The notes below the pieces were generated by a model. The model made no database searches. It saw nothing but the letters and a program-made list of their open reading frames with translations, and had not been told where the DNA came from. The translations under genes were made by a program, and so were the position numbers. This document shows, piece by piece, positions 34,612 through 46,186 of a stretch of DNA of 64,000 nucleotides (position 1 is its first letter; the number at the start of each line of letters is the position of its first letter). Where the stretch lies: the NCBI RefSeq assembly GCF_003589595.1, contig NW_020654422.1, forward strand, positions 18,216,610 to 18,280,609, read 5' to 3'. This stretch comes from Hyposmocoma kahamanoa. Its lineage: Eukaryota > Arthropoda > Insecta > Lepidoptera > Cosmopterigidae.

Positions 34612-35390
34612 GTAATACCAGGTAACAGGAGGAACAAGTCGTGCGTCTGGTGGTAAGCAACACACCTGTCCACAGCACTCGAACTTTAAATCGCAAAGAT
34701 CTGAGGAGCATTGCCACTGCATCCGTCACCCTGAGACCTTATCCGCTCACGCGATGCGCTCATCCTACCGCAAAATGGCGGCTATTTGGTTTCGCAAATT
34801 AGAAAAGCATTCAGTTTAAATACAAGTTTTCATAAATAAAAATTATTACTCTGCATTGCTAAATAAATACCCTCCGTACTACAACAAAAACATCTCAAAT
34901 AAAATGCAGTAATACACCGCCAATCCTGCACTTAAAAAGCACTAATGAAATGTTTGGTGTACTTGGGTAAATATGATAATATTCCGTTTGAATGGTTCTA
35001 ACGTTTACTATGAAATTACTCCTTAAAGTATAGGTTATAAACATTCATATTCAGGGTAAACTTAAAAAACGTTACTTACGGTATGTTTTCAATAAATAAA
35101 CACCGAAATCGCCAGCCCAAACAATAACACACACGATTGTCGTGACGTATTTTTGAAGTTGTTTATTTTTTTTTTAAATGACAGACCCAGGCATTAAAAA
35201 CTTTATGGTTTGCTAGAGTAGTTACCGAAATAGCAATTAGTATTAGTTCTTTTACCTGTTATAACTTCGATATCCGATAAATCGGTATAAAATCATCACC
35301 GGCACCTCTAGGTGTGGTATGCGTCTACGGCTGCATGTATCGCGTGAGCGGATAAGCCGTTGACACGGCCCATTAGAATATAAGCAAATA
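34612..35390 (-). mobile_element. Family A split by element F
   Basis: Antisense A sequence runs 34612-34741 to 'CACCCTGAGACCTTA' and resumes after element F with 'TAAGCCGTTGACACGGCCCA' (35353 onward). The family consensus at that point is 'GAGACATAAGTTGACAAG', so only element F and a TA duplication separate the halves. Confidence 0.85.
34742..35352 (-). mobile_element. Element F, 611 bp TIR element, copy 1
   Basis: Perfect inverted ends TCCGCTCACGCGAT, with TA on both sides (34740-34741 and 35353-35354). Internal landmarks: 'CCGCCATTTTGCGGTAGG' and 'GTATGCGTCTACGGCTGC'. No coding capacity. The other copy at 42850-43480 is inverted and 20 bp longer. TA targets suggest a Tc1/mariner-type or similar transposase. 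Confidence 0.93.
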
Positions 35391-35897
35391 ATGAAGGTCA
35401 ATATTATGCAAAAGGTAAACCTCAAAGTAGAAATCGATGCTTCGAGTCCCTGTAGCATACATACCAACACTGAAAAAAAAAGTTATTGAAATACACAAAA
35501 TGTCGTTTAAGCTGATACTGCGTAGCTTATTTCCTTCTCAGCGCAACGACTGCAATAACAATTGAAAGTAATGAGTGAATGAATTTAATCATGTTGTGAT
35601 TGATACAATAAAGCCAAACAATCCGTCTGAAATCCGAAGTTCTAATTTCCCATTTTTAAAATTGAATTGCGTAAATATTTCCTGACACGGTTCCAGTCTT
35701 CAACATGCGCATTTATTAGTAAGTATAAGTTTATTTATTTAAACATACAAATATATATGTAGAGATACTACATGGTTATTTATTATTTGATAATAATTTA
35801 GTGTTTATCAAAACTTACCGTTGGCTCACTGTTTCCCGCTCTGGTTGGTTCTCCTTAGCCCGAAAGATTAGTACTGAATACCCTTGAGAATACAAGC
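35391..35897. other. No recognisable gene
   Basis: AT-rich; nothing identified. Confidence 0.4.
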
Positions 35898-36490
35898 GTT
35901 CCGGTTTTGAAGGGTAAGGGTGCTGGAGAAATTACAGGCACATGAGACTTTTTATTATTTTTAGTGATAATTTCACAAAAAATAATTGAATATAAATTCA
36001 ATAAAAATTAAAAATACTGTAAATAGCGACATCTCTCGCCAGGTCCGATAGCTGTAAAGATATCTAACTGGGTGATAAAACTTTAATAGATTTCTCACAG
36101 ATGGCGCTACGACTAAAAAGTCGTTGAAAAACCAAATACAAAGACACAACAACAAGTACATAGAAAAATTCGTGAGGGCCGTTGGTTCGTTCCGTGGCTT
36201 AGTTGGTATAACGTCTGGCACAAGTATGCTAGAAGACGTCGGTTCGAATCCGGCCGGATTGAAGGAATTTTTTCTGAGTGTTCGGTCTTTGTATTAATAC
36301 TTAGAACAAACTAGTGGAGTAATAATCAAAAAAAAATAATTGAATATCAATTCAATAAAAATTTAAAACACATGAGACTTGTCAACTTATGTCTCACGGT
36401 GGCGGGCGCAGTGGCAGTGCCCTTCAAATCTATGCTATCGTCGCTTAGCACGCTTAACGCGCACGACTTGTTCGTTTCACCGTTCAGTTT
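35898..36490 (+). mobile_element. Family A split by SINE B
   Basis: The A segment 'GCGTTCCGGTTTTGAAGGGT' onward reaches 'CACATGAGACTT' (35939-35950). The same 12 bases recur at 36369-36380 and A sequence continues 'GTCAACTTATGTCTCACGG' to about 36480. The bases between are the SINE B insertion. Confidence 0.9.
35951..36368 (+). mobile_element. SINE B, extended unit with 12-bp TSD
   Basis: 418 bp between perfect CACATGAGACTT repeats. Order: a monomer tail ('AATTGAATATAAATTCAATA'), the 5' module ('AGCGACATCTCTCGCCAGG', 'ATGGCGCTACGACTAAAAAG'), a tRNA-like head with A box TGGCTTAGTTGG and B box GGTTCGAATCC, then a second tail. The leading tail shows that the transcribed unit began inside a preceding monomer. 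Confidence 0.9.
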
Positions 36491-36976
36491 TCTTATGTGT
36501 GAGCAACGAAGTGTACGTCTATCTATCTATCCATTGAAACTCGTCATTTTAGTGTATGAATTTCATTTCTAAATTACGTATATTTGTAAATGTTTAATAG
36601 CTATATCTCTCGCTAATGGCGAAAGATAACGTGATAAAACCTGCACGTACAAGAAGGTTTACAACTCATGAGAAGACCCGTGTGCCCAGAAGAGATACGT
36701 GTAACGGGTTGATGGTACATAAAAGCTGGGAGAAAGATCTAAAGCCAAATATATAGCACCATATATAAACTTATGAATCTAAGAGCATTAAAACAGCAAT
36801 AAATTAGGATGTGACAACATTATCTTACAATGAGATACAGTAGTATAGCAAAACAGTGCTTCGTCATGCAATAGATAACACCGCCCTTTCCGCCTCCGCT
36901 CATATCCGATACTATTAAGACGTTGAGGTCGTTAGGGTGTGGTTTTAGTGCAGAAAATTCTCTATTATATTTACTG
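36491..36976. other. No recognisable gene
   Basis: AT-rich; nothing identified. Confidence 0.4.
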
Positions 36977-37265
36977 TACAGGGTGACTTGTAAAATGCTA
37001 ACAACTATATACTACTAAGTATATTATTAACGTCATTAACAACACCTTTTGTTCCATATCTTTTGGTAATTAATTACATTTTACTTTCGAACAAAATTAA
37101 AAATATTGATGACAACATTGTGCTAAGTAAAGGAGCGCGGGTAAAGGATATCGGGGAGGATGCTTGCACGTTTGAACTTACCGCTTTACTACCAAATGTA
37201 GATCTAAAAAGTGTTTGATAATGCAACAAAAACTTCTAAATATTTTTTGGTAAAGAAGTATTGCG
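36977..37265 (+). mobile_element. Element M, partial copy
   Basis: Begins TACAGGGTGACTTGTAAAA. At 37180-37255, 'TTTACTACCAAATGTAGATC' and 'AATGCAACAAAAACTTCT' match the right half of the M element at 52486-53576. The right terminus is not visible. Confidence 0.6.
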
Positions 37266-38164
37266 ACATCAAGTGTATTTTGTGACACAGTGTTTTTGAC
37301 GACGTGCATTAAGGAGACCATCAATACTTGTGATTCATTATCAAAGCATCAAAAAAGCTAATTGAGTACAGCCTGTAGAAGCTGGGGTTATAAAGTAGAT
37401 ATAAGTTATGTTTATAAAATTGTTCTGTATTTCGCTTCAGATGTATGTTCGTAGTAGCAGAAAACAACAAGTTTTCAGTTTGTTGCCAAAAATAATAAAG
37501 AACTTCCCGAATTATCCCAAATCTGCCAAATTCTGCCACATTTAATATAACTTATCGTGTTCTGCAGCAAAGAAAATGAATAAAAATTAAATCTGCCCAA
37601 ATGGCAGAAATCTGGCACTAATGGTCACACTGTTCTCAATATCAATGTGACATTGACATTGACAAGAGGTCTCTTGTCAAAACGTTCCTTTGCATTATCT
37701 CCCATTTAAATATTGTCTAAATATTTTTGTCACATTGTGTTTTATTTTTTGCTTCATGTCATTACTGTTCAGTTGATTATTTCATTAAGCATTTCATAGC
37801 TTTAATGTTTTATGTGTGTACTACATAAAATAACAAATACTTCAGGTAGGTTAATATTCAATCATGCTTAAAATGAAACGTTCCTACAAGAACGTTACCT
37901 AATCTATGGTCGAACTGAATCAATTGCTTTGTGCTCTTGCATCTATTCTAAAATACAATTATTTACAATTTTTTATTCCCGACTTCTAAAAATATACAAA
38001 AATATATTGATAACTAGGCATAAACTAAAACGCAAAATTATACTAGCATAGTCCATGAACGGCTCTTCGTCGTTATTGGGGCAGCTTTCGCCATCCTTCT
38101 TTATTATGTATTATCGAAAAAGTCCTGTGAACCTCACAGTTAATATTTTATAAATAACCCTGTA
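37266..38164. other. No recognisable gene
   Basis: A 72-codon minus-strand frame (37539-37321) has no motif. 37540-37640 contains repeated 'CTGCCAAAT'/'GGCAGAA' words. Confidence 0.4.
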
Positions 38165-38166
38165 TA

Positions 38167-38896
38167 CATAATGTAATCGTTAAGTGTGCACAGGTAATTA
38201 TTCCGTAGATATAAGAGATATCAAAAACCTAGGAACTGATGTGAAAAGTATGTTACCTAATGAGTAAAACGACATCAATAACTTTTTTTTTAATAAAACA
38301 AGAAATATTCAAATTTTAAAATTAAACGCTCGCAAACCTACTTTAAAAGGTAAGTATAAAATTACTTGTATTATTGATTTGTTTTATTATGTTATTTTTT
38401 GGGAAATTACTGCACTAGTTTGTTACAATTATTAAATATAAAGATCGAACACAAAGAAAAAGCCTGTCACCCGACAGGACTTAACATAAAACAAATTCGT
38501 TGACTTGGTAACTTGATCTTTACCATATTTGGTAAAACAATGAGGACGAATTCGTGATCGCAGGTTCTACCTTTCTATTTTAATAATTATAATAAGTTGA
38601 CTGATAACGAAACTGTTGGAGTAAAATAATAAAATTATCTTTTAATTGAATAAAAATAAAGTGATGTTTATTTTTAAGTAATTACAAAATTTTGTATTCA
38701 AAGCAGTTGTTCGAAGTGGGGAAACTAAAACCTCTATACGAATGTCATATTAAATATATGGGAGCGTTTAAAGTTAATATTTTGGATATTTTTTGTCTTA
38801 GATTAGATAACGTACTTTTGATATCAGTTTAAAGGTTTTTGATGTCTCTTTTATTTACGGAACAATTGCTTGGGCACATTTAACTATTGCACCCTG
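38167..38896. mobile_element. Element L, copy 2, with internal insertion
   Basis: Ends CATAATGTAATCGTTAAGTG and, inverted, CAGGGTGCAATAGTTAAATG, each bordered by TA (38165-38166, 38897-38898). Same orientation and order as copy 1, but ~180 bp of extra sequence begins near 38340. The extra part includes a reversed SINE B tail scrap ('AAAGATCGAACACAAAGAAA', 38400-38462). Confidence 0.8.
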
Positions 38897-38898
38897 TA

Positions 38899-40437
38899 TG
38901 TAGATTGACTTTGTTTAGAAGTCTTCGTATTCAATTGATAGAACACTATGTACATTAGACGATTTCTGCTGCTCTTTCATGAGCGCTTGCCACCTGAATC
39001 TGCTCGCTGCATTTCTTAGGATGTCAAATCGTCATCAATAAAACAAATAACGTTTATTAAAAATGCTTTTGACATAAGTTACAAACAGAGGTTGAGATGA
39101 AGCTATTACTTTTCTCTAAAGGTCTATCTCTATTGTTCCAGAGACGACTCTTGCGTGTCAATGCGCGGTTATGTGATGTTGCGTACCCATATTCCCACCG
39201 GAAAAAGATGGGGCAACGCACTAGGTTTAACACTAGGATTTTATCGGTGCGAACCCGACGAGCATTCGCCTCTCCAGGCAGACGACATTCGTGAAAATGT
39301 TTTAAGCGGTAATGTTTTAAGTGACCTCTCGTTGATTTACTGCATCTTCAGAGTTATCCTTTAATTCTATATTGGATTGAACCTCTTCAAAGAGATTAAA
39401 GCACTGTTCGGTTTTAGATAATCTCAATACACATTCATTAATTGACACTTGAGTTGATTTCTTTTCCTACAACAACGGCACAAGATACCTTTTAAATAGG
39501 GTGAAACGAATTCTAATCGTCCCTCTTTTACCTTTGAGATCGCTTAAATCAGACATTTTGTAAGTGCGAGCACAGTAACTATTTACACCAACTTATACAC
39601 TTAAATTACTTTAAATAAAAGCGACAAGAAATTCAACACTTACAGTAAGGATCCCAATCTTCGTACTTTACGTAGACTTCACGTAATAAGTTTGAATAAT
39701 CTTAACAACGAACATACGATTTTCGGGTCAACGGCGATACTTTATCCCATAGGTAGCAATCCTTATGCTCACCGGCTTACATTCGAAACTTGTGGAATTT
39801 CCTTTAAAATAAAAATAGAACCAGATTAGATGTAAATACGAAAATGAAAATCAATTATTTTCGAACATTCCAGAGCTATTTTCTGCAATTCCCACTTCGA
39901 CTCTCATCTATGTGCTCGTATCCTATTTTACTTTTATATTATTGGTATGCTTATATTATTGGTGTTAGCTTTTGTATAGCTTTAAAATATCACGTCGGGG
40001 TTACCAAATTGTTAACGCCGATAAATAAGACTCCATTATTTGTGTAAATCAGAAGGTTTTTCTTTTAAGAATTCTTTACAACAATCAGAAAATAAAAATA
40101 TTACATTTCTCTTGGAACAAAATAAAATCAATAATAATATACGTCAAGCCATCGTAGCCAGCAGCCACAGCGTCTAAGGAGGCGCTAACAATGTCTTTAC
40201 ATTTACATGTATTTAACTCGTATATTTCTAACCATTTATTGTTCATTGTACTGTCACTTACCGAGAGATCTCTTTATTTGGTTCGTTTAAGCAGCGAAGA
40301 TCTTCCACGTAGTGTATTTCCTTTACCTTGCTCACTATGACCTATTTCGAGGTTATTCGGGGCACTTTATGCTTTCTAAGGTAACATAGCGGTCGAGTAT
40401 TTTGAACATTATTCTGTGCGCTAGTGTCTTGTTTGTT
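38899..40437. other. No recognised gene; two overlapping open frames
   Basis: Frames at 39097-39294 and 39155-39364 (+) lie in a slightly GC-richer patch. Their products are basic and unfamiliar, and I see no splice or promoter context. Otherwise AT-rich with nothing identified. Confidence 0.35.
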
Positions 40438-40645
40438 GACCTCCGTAGTCGAATAGCTTACACACTGGTTTTCATGATGTTGCCATCTAAGAAGTCCCGG
40501 GTTCGATTCCCGGCCGGGTCAGAGTAGAAAATTAACTTTTCTATATAGTCTCGGGTCTGGGTGTTTGTGGTCGTTGTTGTTTCCGATTTCCAGAACACAA
40601 GTGCTTGAACTACTTACTTTGGAATCATAACGACGTATGCAATGT
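40438..40645 (+). mobile_element. SINE D, best copy
   Basis: 'GACCTCCGTAGTCGAATAGC' head, 'CTGGTTTTCATGATGTTGCC', an intact B box (GGTTCGATTCC), then 'AACTTTTCTATATAGTCTCG', 'GTCGTTGTTGTTTCCG' and 'ACACAAGTGCTTG'. Confidence 0.82.
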
Positions 40646-40863
40646 TGTCTAATATTATAAATCTTAATTATTTAATTATTACATATTCTAGAATAAAATA
40701 TTAGAAAAAAAGGAATGTAAAACAAAGAAGAAATGCACAAGCAGATGTATAAATAGATAACCAACTCGCAACTAGAAGTTCTAAGTTCGATTTGTCCAGT
40801 TTCAATGCTATGTTTATGGGTAATATAAAAGTAATTCAAGTATAATCTATGGTATTTATTTAA

Positions 40864-41148
40864 TTATTCGTCCAGGGAAATACTGCCACGTTATCTATTT
40901 CTGCCGCCAAGCAGTGATGTCAGCATTAGGTACCGTGTTTTGATTTGAATGGTACGGGTGCTGATAAAATTACAGGCACATGGGACTTGCAAACTTATGT
41001 CTCGGGGTGACGAGCGCAGTGGCAGTGCCCCTCAGATCTTTGCGATTTAAAGAGCTGAGTGGCACTGCAACTGTTATGGACAGGCGTGGAGCTTAATATC
41101 AGGCGCACGACTTGTTCGTCCCGTCACTTGATATTATAAAAAAAAACA
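40864..41148 (+). mobile_element. Family A, 5' truncated
   Basis: From 'TTCGTCCAGGGAAATACTGC' to an A9 run. All 3' landmarks kept, including the central hairpin. Confidence 0.88.
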
Positions 41149-41212
41149 TCAGCTTTCAAAACTGGAAAGCAGTCAGTAATGCTTAAGTTACTGCTTGGCG
41201 GCAGAATACGTT
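41149..41212 (-). repeat. Family A fragment, antisense
   Basis: 'TTCAAAACTGGAAAGCAGTC' to 'ACTGCTTGGCGGCAGAATA'. It lies head-on against the tail of the sense copy, making a local inverted pair. Confidence 0.75.
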
Positions 41213-41848
41213 ATTATAAAACGTTTACATCTGTTCATACAAACTATCCAAAAACTTGAGACGTCACCAACTCGCTTAAGGCCAACGTGGCAGTGACCTT
41301 TTTAGAGGAAACCTGTGCTCAAAAAATGATAATTATGATAATAAAACCTCGACCTCAACGCAAATGAGGTGTTAACATAATGATTCTGATCACTCAAATA
41401 AGTGATATTACACGAAAGAATTTCGATAATTATCATTTGGAACAAAATATCAAGCAAGGTGTTAAAAGTACCGCCCACGTCCATGCATGCTGCGATTACC
41501 TATGAATAATGACTGTGGTTTATTTATCGAATAGGCCGACGAATATTAGGCGTTGCCATCAGAATTATTACGGAATAGAACATTTACCCGTGGGCTACAA
41601 CGCCTACTTCTGGACATAAAGAAATTTTTAACACATTGTTCATAAAAATGCGATACATTGCTGACAAATAGCATACAGGGCGTACGGCTATGGGATATGG
41701 AAGGAAAGTACTTTTGATATTATAGATAGTACGTTTTGCTTCATGGAGACATTATTTAAAGACGTTGTAAGTTTGCTTTATCTGGGAATCGAACCAACAG
41801 AGTATGAAACAAACACGTCCTGTATTTTTAGAATACTATCGAATTAAT
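41213..41848. other. No recognisable gene
   Basis: AT-rich. A reversed B-box scrap ('GGGAATCGAACCAACAG') at about 41785 hints at a lost SINE. Confidence 0.4.
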
Positions 41849-42049
41849 AACTGCCTCCGTAGCCGAACCGTTACCGGACATATACCGGTCATGCCGAACT
41901 GCCGCACAAAGGCCCCAGGTTCGATTCCCTGGCCGGGAGAAATATTTATGTGGCCTACATGTTTTCTCTCGTGAGTCTGGTTGTAATTTGTGGTTGTCTA
42001 TGTATGTGTATATGGCACCCGCAAAGTGCGTGTGTGCGTTAAAAAAAAA
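41849..42049 (+). mobile_element. SINE C
   Basis: 'CTGCCTCCGTAGCCGAACCG' head, a duplicated 'ATACCGGTCATGCCG' patch, B box GGTTCGATTCC, body 'TGTGGTTGTCTATGTATGTG', 3' A9. Confidence 0.85.
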
Positions 42050-42849
42050 CTGTTCATCGAGTCAACATCATAAAAAAAATATGAGCAGACATTTGTCCGT
42101 TCTAAGGCAGTCCCGCCTGTTACGGGGCATAGTACATCTGTAAATAGTTAATTGTAACCCTAAAATGTGCGGAGCAAATGCGCGGTGATTGGTTGTCATT
42201 CTTTAATTCGTTAATTATTAAGGTTAATATAACCTATATCGATGAATACAACCTATTTTGATGGAAAAAAAGTTATTTACTTTGTTTGATTCCGTATTTC
42301 ATGTTATGACAAATAATTATTTTCAATTCCTGACTCTACTCGTGTTGTAACAAGCGTCTCGTATATCTAAACCTGTTCATTAAAAACGAAAAGATTGAGC
42401 AACCGTTCATCAGTGCATCAGGAAATGAGTTTCTATTCTAATTCGTCCCTCAATAACAATACTCCGTTCACCATCAAAACAAAAGTGCGGGATCGTGACA
42501 TGACATAGCTATCAGGTATGCAATACCAGTTTTACCTTTTACGTAAGCGAAACACCATCGGTTGTCCGCAGCCGCATCCTGTTAACCTCGCAAAACAAGT
42601 GGGTCTTTTTTCTTTCACATCGAGCTAGTTTTTCCGTATCAAACTCGTTCTGTAGTAATCATAGGAAATGTTTAAGGTAGACGAGTCAGGCGTACTTGAC
42701 ATGCTGCAGCATTTAGAACTAACAATCGAATGATGTTTGTACAAAAATTGTCAAAAGTTTTCAACAGCGCTACTATTTCAAGGCCCAAAAGTAAGTCTTA
42801 TAAGAAGAAACATAAATAGAAAACAGTTTGGTGTCGCAATTTTAATCTA
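42050..42849. other. No recognisable gene
   Basis: AT-rich; nothing identified. Confidence 0.4.
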
Positions 42850-43480
42850 ACCGCTCACGCGATACATGCAGCCGTAGACGCATACCACACCTAGAGGTGC
42901 CGGTGATGATTTTAGACCGATTTATCGGATATCGAAGTTATAACAGGTAAATGAACTAATATTAATTGCTATTTCGGTAACTACTAGAGTACCGAAATAG
43001 CAATTAGTAGCAAACCATAAAGTTTTTAATGCCTGGGTCTGTCATTTAAAAAAAATAAACAACTTCAAAAATACGTCACGACAATCGTGTGTGTTATTGT
43101 TTGGGCTGGTGATTTCGGTGTTTATTTATTGAAAACATACCGTAAGTAGCGTTTCTTAAGTTTACCCTGAATATAAATGTTTATAAACTATACTTTAAGG
43201 AGTAATTTCATGGTAAACGTTAGAACCACTCAAACGAAATATTATCATATTTATCCAAGTACACCAAAAATTTCATTAGTGCTTTTTAAGTGCAGGATTG
43301 GCGGTGTATTACTGCATTTCATTTGAGATGTTTTTGTTGGTAGTATGGAGGGTATTTATTTAGCAATGCAGAATAATAATTTTTATTTGTAAAAACTTGT
43401 ATTTAAACTGAATCCTTTTCTATTTTGCGAAACCAAAGAGCCGCCATTTTGCGGTAGGAAGAGCGCATCGCGTGAGCGGT
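42850..43480 (+). mobile_element. Element F, copy 2, with 20-bp inverted insertion
   Basis: 631 bp with perfect ends ACCGCTCACGCGAT and TA on both sides (42848-42849, 43481-43482). Relative to copy 1 it has ~20 extra bases at about 42987-43006 that invert the adjacent sequence: 17-bp arms (42963-42979 and 42990-43006) around a 10-nt loop. Confidence 0.93.
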
Positions 43481-43499
43481 TATATGATTAACATTAAAT

Positions 43500-43985
43500 C
43501 GAAGTAAGCCATGTACATACATACATATCATCACGTCTGTTTTCCGCTGAGGTAGGCAGAGAGTATGTACCCGCGACGCTCCTGACAAACCTCCTTCACC
43601 TCCTCCAATCCCATCAATCTATTCATACATACCCATTTATTCTTGGTACTTTTAACCCGGCCTTTTTTAAGGACATCCTCAATCTGATTGAGATATGTTC
43701 GCCGAGGTCTACCTCTCCCCACAACTCCCAACACATTCGCTCTATAAATTTGTGCCGTCAATCTACCAACATTCATTCTTTCTATATGACTAAACCATCG
43801 AAGCATTCCTCTCTCTATCCTTGTCTCTATCTTTCATACCAGATCGTTCTCTTACTATACTTTCAGCATTCTATCTTTAAGACGAATACCGCACATATTG
43901 CTCTAAGCTCTCGTTTCTACAACATTCACCCTACTTTCACGTTTTTTCTGCCACACCCAACACTCACTACCATAGATTAGGGTGG
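43500..43985 (-). pseudogene. LINE ORF2 C-terminal relic
   Basis: Minus strand from 43985: 'LIYGSECWVWQKK', 'RVNVVETRA', a stop, 'MCGIRLKDRML' with further stops, then a 91-codon open stretch (43806-43531). That stretch contains 'RGMLRWFSHIERMNVGRLTA', 'VGRGRPRRTYLNQIEDVLKK' and 'MNRLMGLEEVKEVCQERRGY'. The order YGSE.W, MR....C, RW.GH..R....R, GRGRP...., EA..VC.DR.. is typical of LINE ORF2 ends in Lepidoptera. The 3' side runs into a 'CATACATACATA'-type tract. 5' truncated with several stops upstream. Clade not assigned. Confidence 0.85.
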
Positions 43986-44009
43986 GCGCTTGCTTGTAAG
44001 CTATGCAAC

Positions 44010-44345
44010 GCTAGCTAAATGGCTCCCTCCCCTCACTCACACTGGATTGCTCACGGTCTTCATTTAGACCTTGTCCAAAAGGAGCTAATTCGCCGCGAAT
44101 CGTCTTGTACTAATTCAAATCTGCGTCGGCGAGGTACTGCGTGCTATTATGCTGGCTTCCTACGACCCGTGATTTCAGCAGATTTGAAGTGGCAAGCTCA
44201 CGCCACGAGCGAGTCCGGGTGGCCTCGGGCCGCACACCGATTAAAGTTACCGATCGGCGGTGGATCCGAACAGACCGCCTCAGGCGAGCTCTGAGCCACG
44301 CCATCGTAGCACGTGAATGTCCATAAACATTGCGTGAGTCTAAAA
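44010..44345. other. CpG-rich patch with open frames, unidentified
   Basis: Base composition jumps from AT-rich to GC/CpG-rich. Open frames: 44019-44294 (+, 91 codons) and 44436-44110 (-, 108 codons, Arg-rich). Neither product is recognised. It directly abuts the LINE relic, so transposon origin is as likely as a host exon. Confidence 0.3.
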
Positions 44346-45277
44346 CTAGTTCAGTTTGGGCGCGAATATCAAAGCGAGTAGAGAGTAGAGAGAAAAAAGA
44401 CAAGCAATATGGAATCTTCCGATTACGTTGAAACATCAGTTAAAAAATTTTTCTCATGCTGTCTTAATTTTGGATATTAAGAAAAAAAACAAACATATGT
44501 GTCATTCTATCGTAAAGAACTGCATGTACTAAGTACATTCTGCTTTGCCTTCGTTTACGTCTCTTCCAGTAACGCTAAGCTAGCTATAACGCCATCGCTT
44601 CGTCAGAATCCGTTTTCAAATGCTTGGCAGTACTTTTCTGGACGACCTGTTTCAGTCTACTGCTACAAATGCAAATATTTAAACACATTACGCTGAATGT
44701 TCTTATTATCCATTTAGGGGATCCATACAATGTTATGTTGTATGCACCTATATACGAGTATATATACTGCATAGAATCGCTCGACTCGCACTGGGTGGAG
44801 AATTTGGCATACTTCCCTTGGCTTCAATCCTTTCCTATATACACATTATATACCATCCGTTACGAGTATGAGTACATTTTCTCAAGAATACCTACATTCA
44901 TTTTTCGTGTTTTGCAAAGCTCATAATCTAGTACAGGTATTGAAGCGATTGAACTTCATAATCATTTGTTTTCTCTCATAATTAATACGATAATCATTTA
45001 ATGCGAAAAGACCAATAAAAGAAAAAGGGCTATCTAAATGTTAAATTACTTTGTAAGCCCTCCTCGTTATTTGCTAAGAGTTCAAAGAACAGACTTTCCT
45101 GACGTGATACCCACAGGCTTCAAATAATATTAAGTTCACAAGCATAGGAAACACATAATTTGCCTTTTGACTCTAAAACACAATTATCTTTGTCAAGATC
45201 AACTGCTTTCTTGTACAAACGGATTTTCACTTGCTATTGGCCTCGTAAATTTCCATTTAATTAACCAAATTCATGAA
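44346..45277. other. No recognisable gene
   Basis: Frames at 44499-44696 and 44624-44926 (+) have no motif; the second is rich in aromatic and hydrophobic residues. AT-rich otherwise. Confidence 0.4.
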
Positions 45278-45680
45278 AAGGTTCTCAATTCGACTGCATG
45301 TTTTTTTTTGTATGTATGTTAAACGATAACTCCGGTATTTGTGAACCGATTTTCTTGATTCTTTCTTTTGTTGGAAAGAGGGTACCTCCATAGTGGTCCC
45401 ATTTCAATTTGAAGAAAATTATCCACCTCCAAGAGTGGCTGATCACGCATGAACATTCATTTTTATACATAGCGCCTAATTTTTGCTTAAGGAGCAATTA
45501 TTTTAATGGTTGGTTTTGCTATTCTCCAATTCAAGGCGTTTTTCTCTCAATATACTTTGAGTGAGAACCGATTTTTATTATCTCCAGTGTCAAGTCCTGT
45601 ATAGTGGCGAACTAGGGGATATTTCAATAAAATTTGGCAAATAGATGTAATTCCACGTACTTTTGAGGTCAGTTTTTTAT
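45278..45680 (+). mobile_element. ACCGACTTC element, one end lost
   Basis: From 'GGTTCTCAATTCGACTGCAT' through 'GATAACTCCGGTATTTGTGA' and 'AGAGTGGCTGATCACGCATG' to 'CGTACTTTTGAGGTCAGTTT'. Collinear with 12597-13055 in the opposite orientation, lacking the first ~25 bp. Confidence 0.82.
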
Positions 45681-45697
45681 TCGTATAAAATCTTAAA

Positions 45698-45888
45698 ACA
45701 CGTAGCCGAACGGTTACCATGCCGGACTGCCATGCAAAGGTCCCAGGTTCGATTCCCGAGCCGGGAGAAATATTTGTAAGGCCTACATTTATTTCTCTCG
45801 TGAGTTTGGGTGTAATTTGTGCTTGTCTATCTGTGTGTCTCTATCTAGTGCGGGGGTATGTTGAGTGTGTGCGTTATTAAAACAAAAA
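45698..45888 (+). mobile_element. SINE C, 5' end missing
   Basis: 'GTAGCCGAACGGTTACCATG' (A box), a B box (GGTTCGATTCC), the 'TTTATTTCTCTCGTGAGTTT' body and a 'GTGTGCGTTATTAAAACAA' tail. The body has lost ~20 bp before 'AGTGCGGGG'. Confidence 0.83.
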
Positions 45889-45972
45889 AGAAGTTTGGCA
45901 ATTCGCTTATAGTTCCTTCAGTGGTGGGAGGATAGTTGAGTGCGATCACGCGTCATCATTACATGTTAAAGT

Positions 45973-45982
45973 NNNNNNNNNN
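45973..45982. other. Assembly gap (10 N)
   Basis: Ten unresolved bases directly before a low-complexity tract; the true distance is unknown. Confidence 0.99.
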
Positions 45983-46062
45983 TGTGAGAGAGTGAGTGAG
46001 TGAGTGAGTGTGAGTGTGTGTATATATGTGTGTGTGGGGGGGGGGGCTGTGTGTATGTGTGT
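45983..46062. repeat. Microsatellite tract
   Basis: GAGT and GT units, a TATATG patch and a G homopolymer of about 11. This probably caused the assembly gap. Confidence 0.95.
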
Positions 46063-46186
46063 TAACCTGTTGCCATAGATTAGGAAAGTAGTGTTTTTAA
46101 AGCAAGTGTTCTAATAGAGCTTCGGTTTCCTCATACGATTTCGATTGTAGCCATTTTGATGTAACTTTTTTGCAGTCTTTATAACT

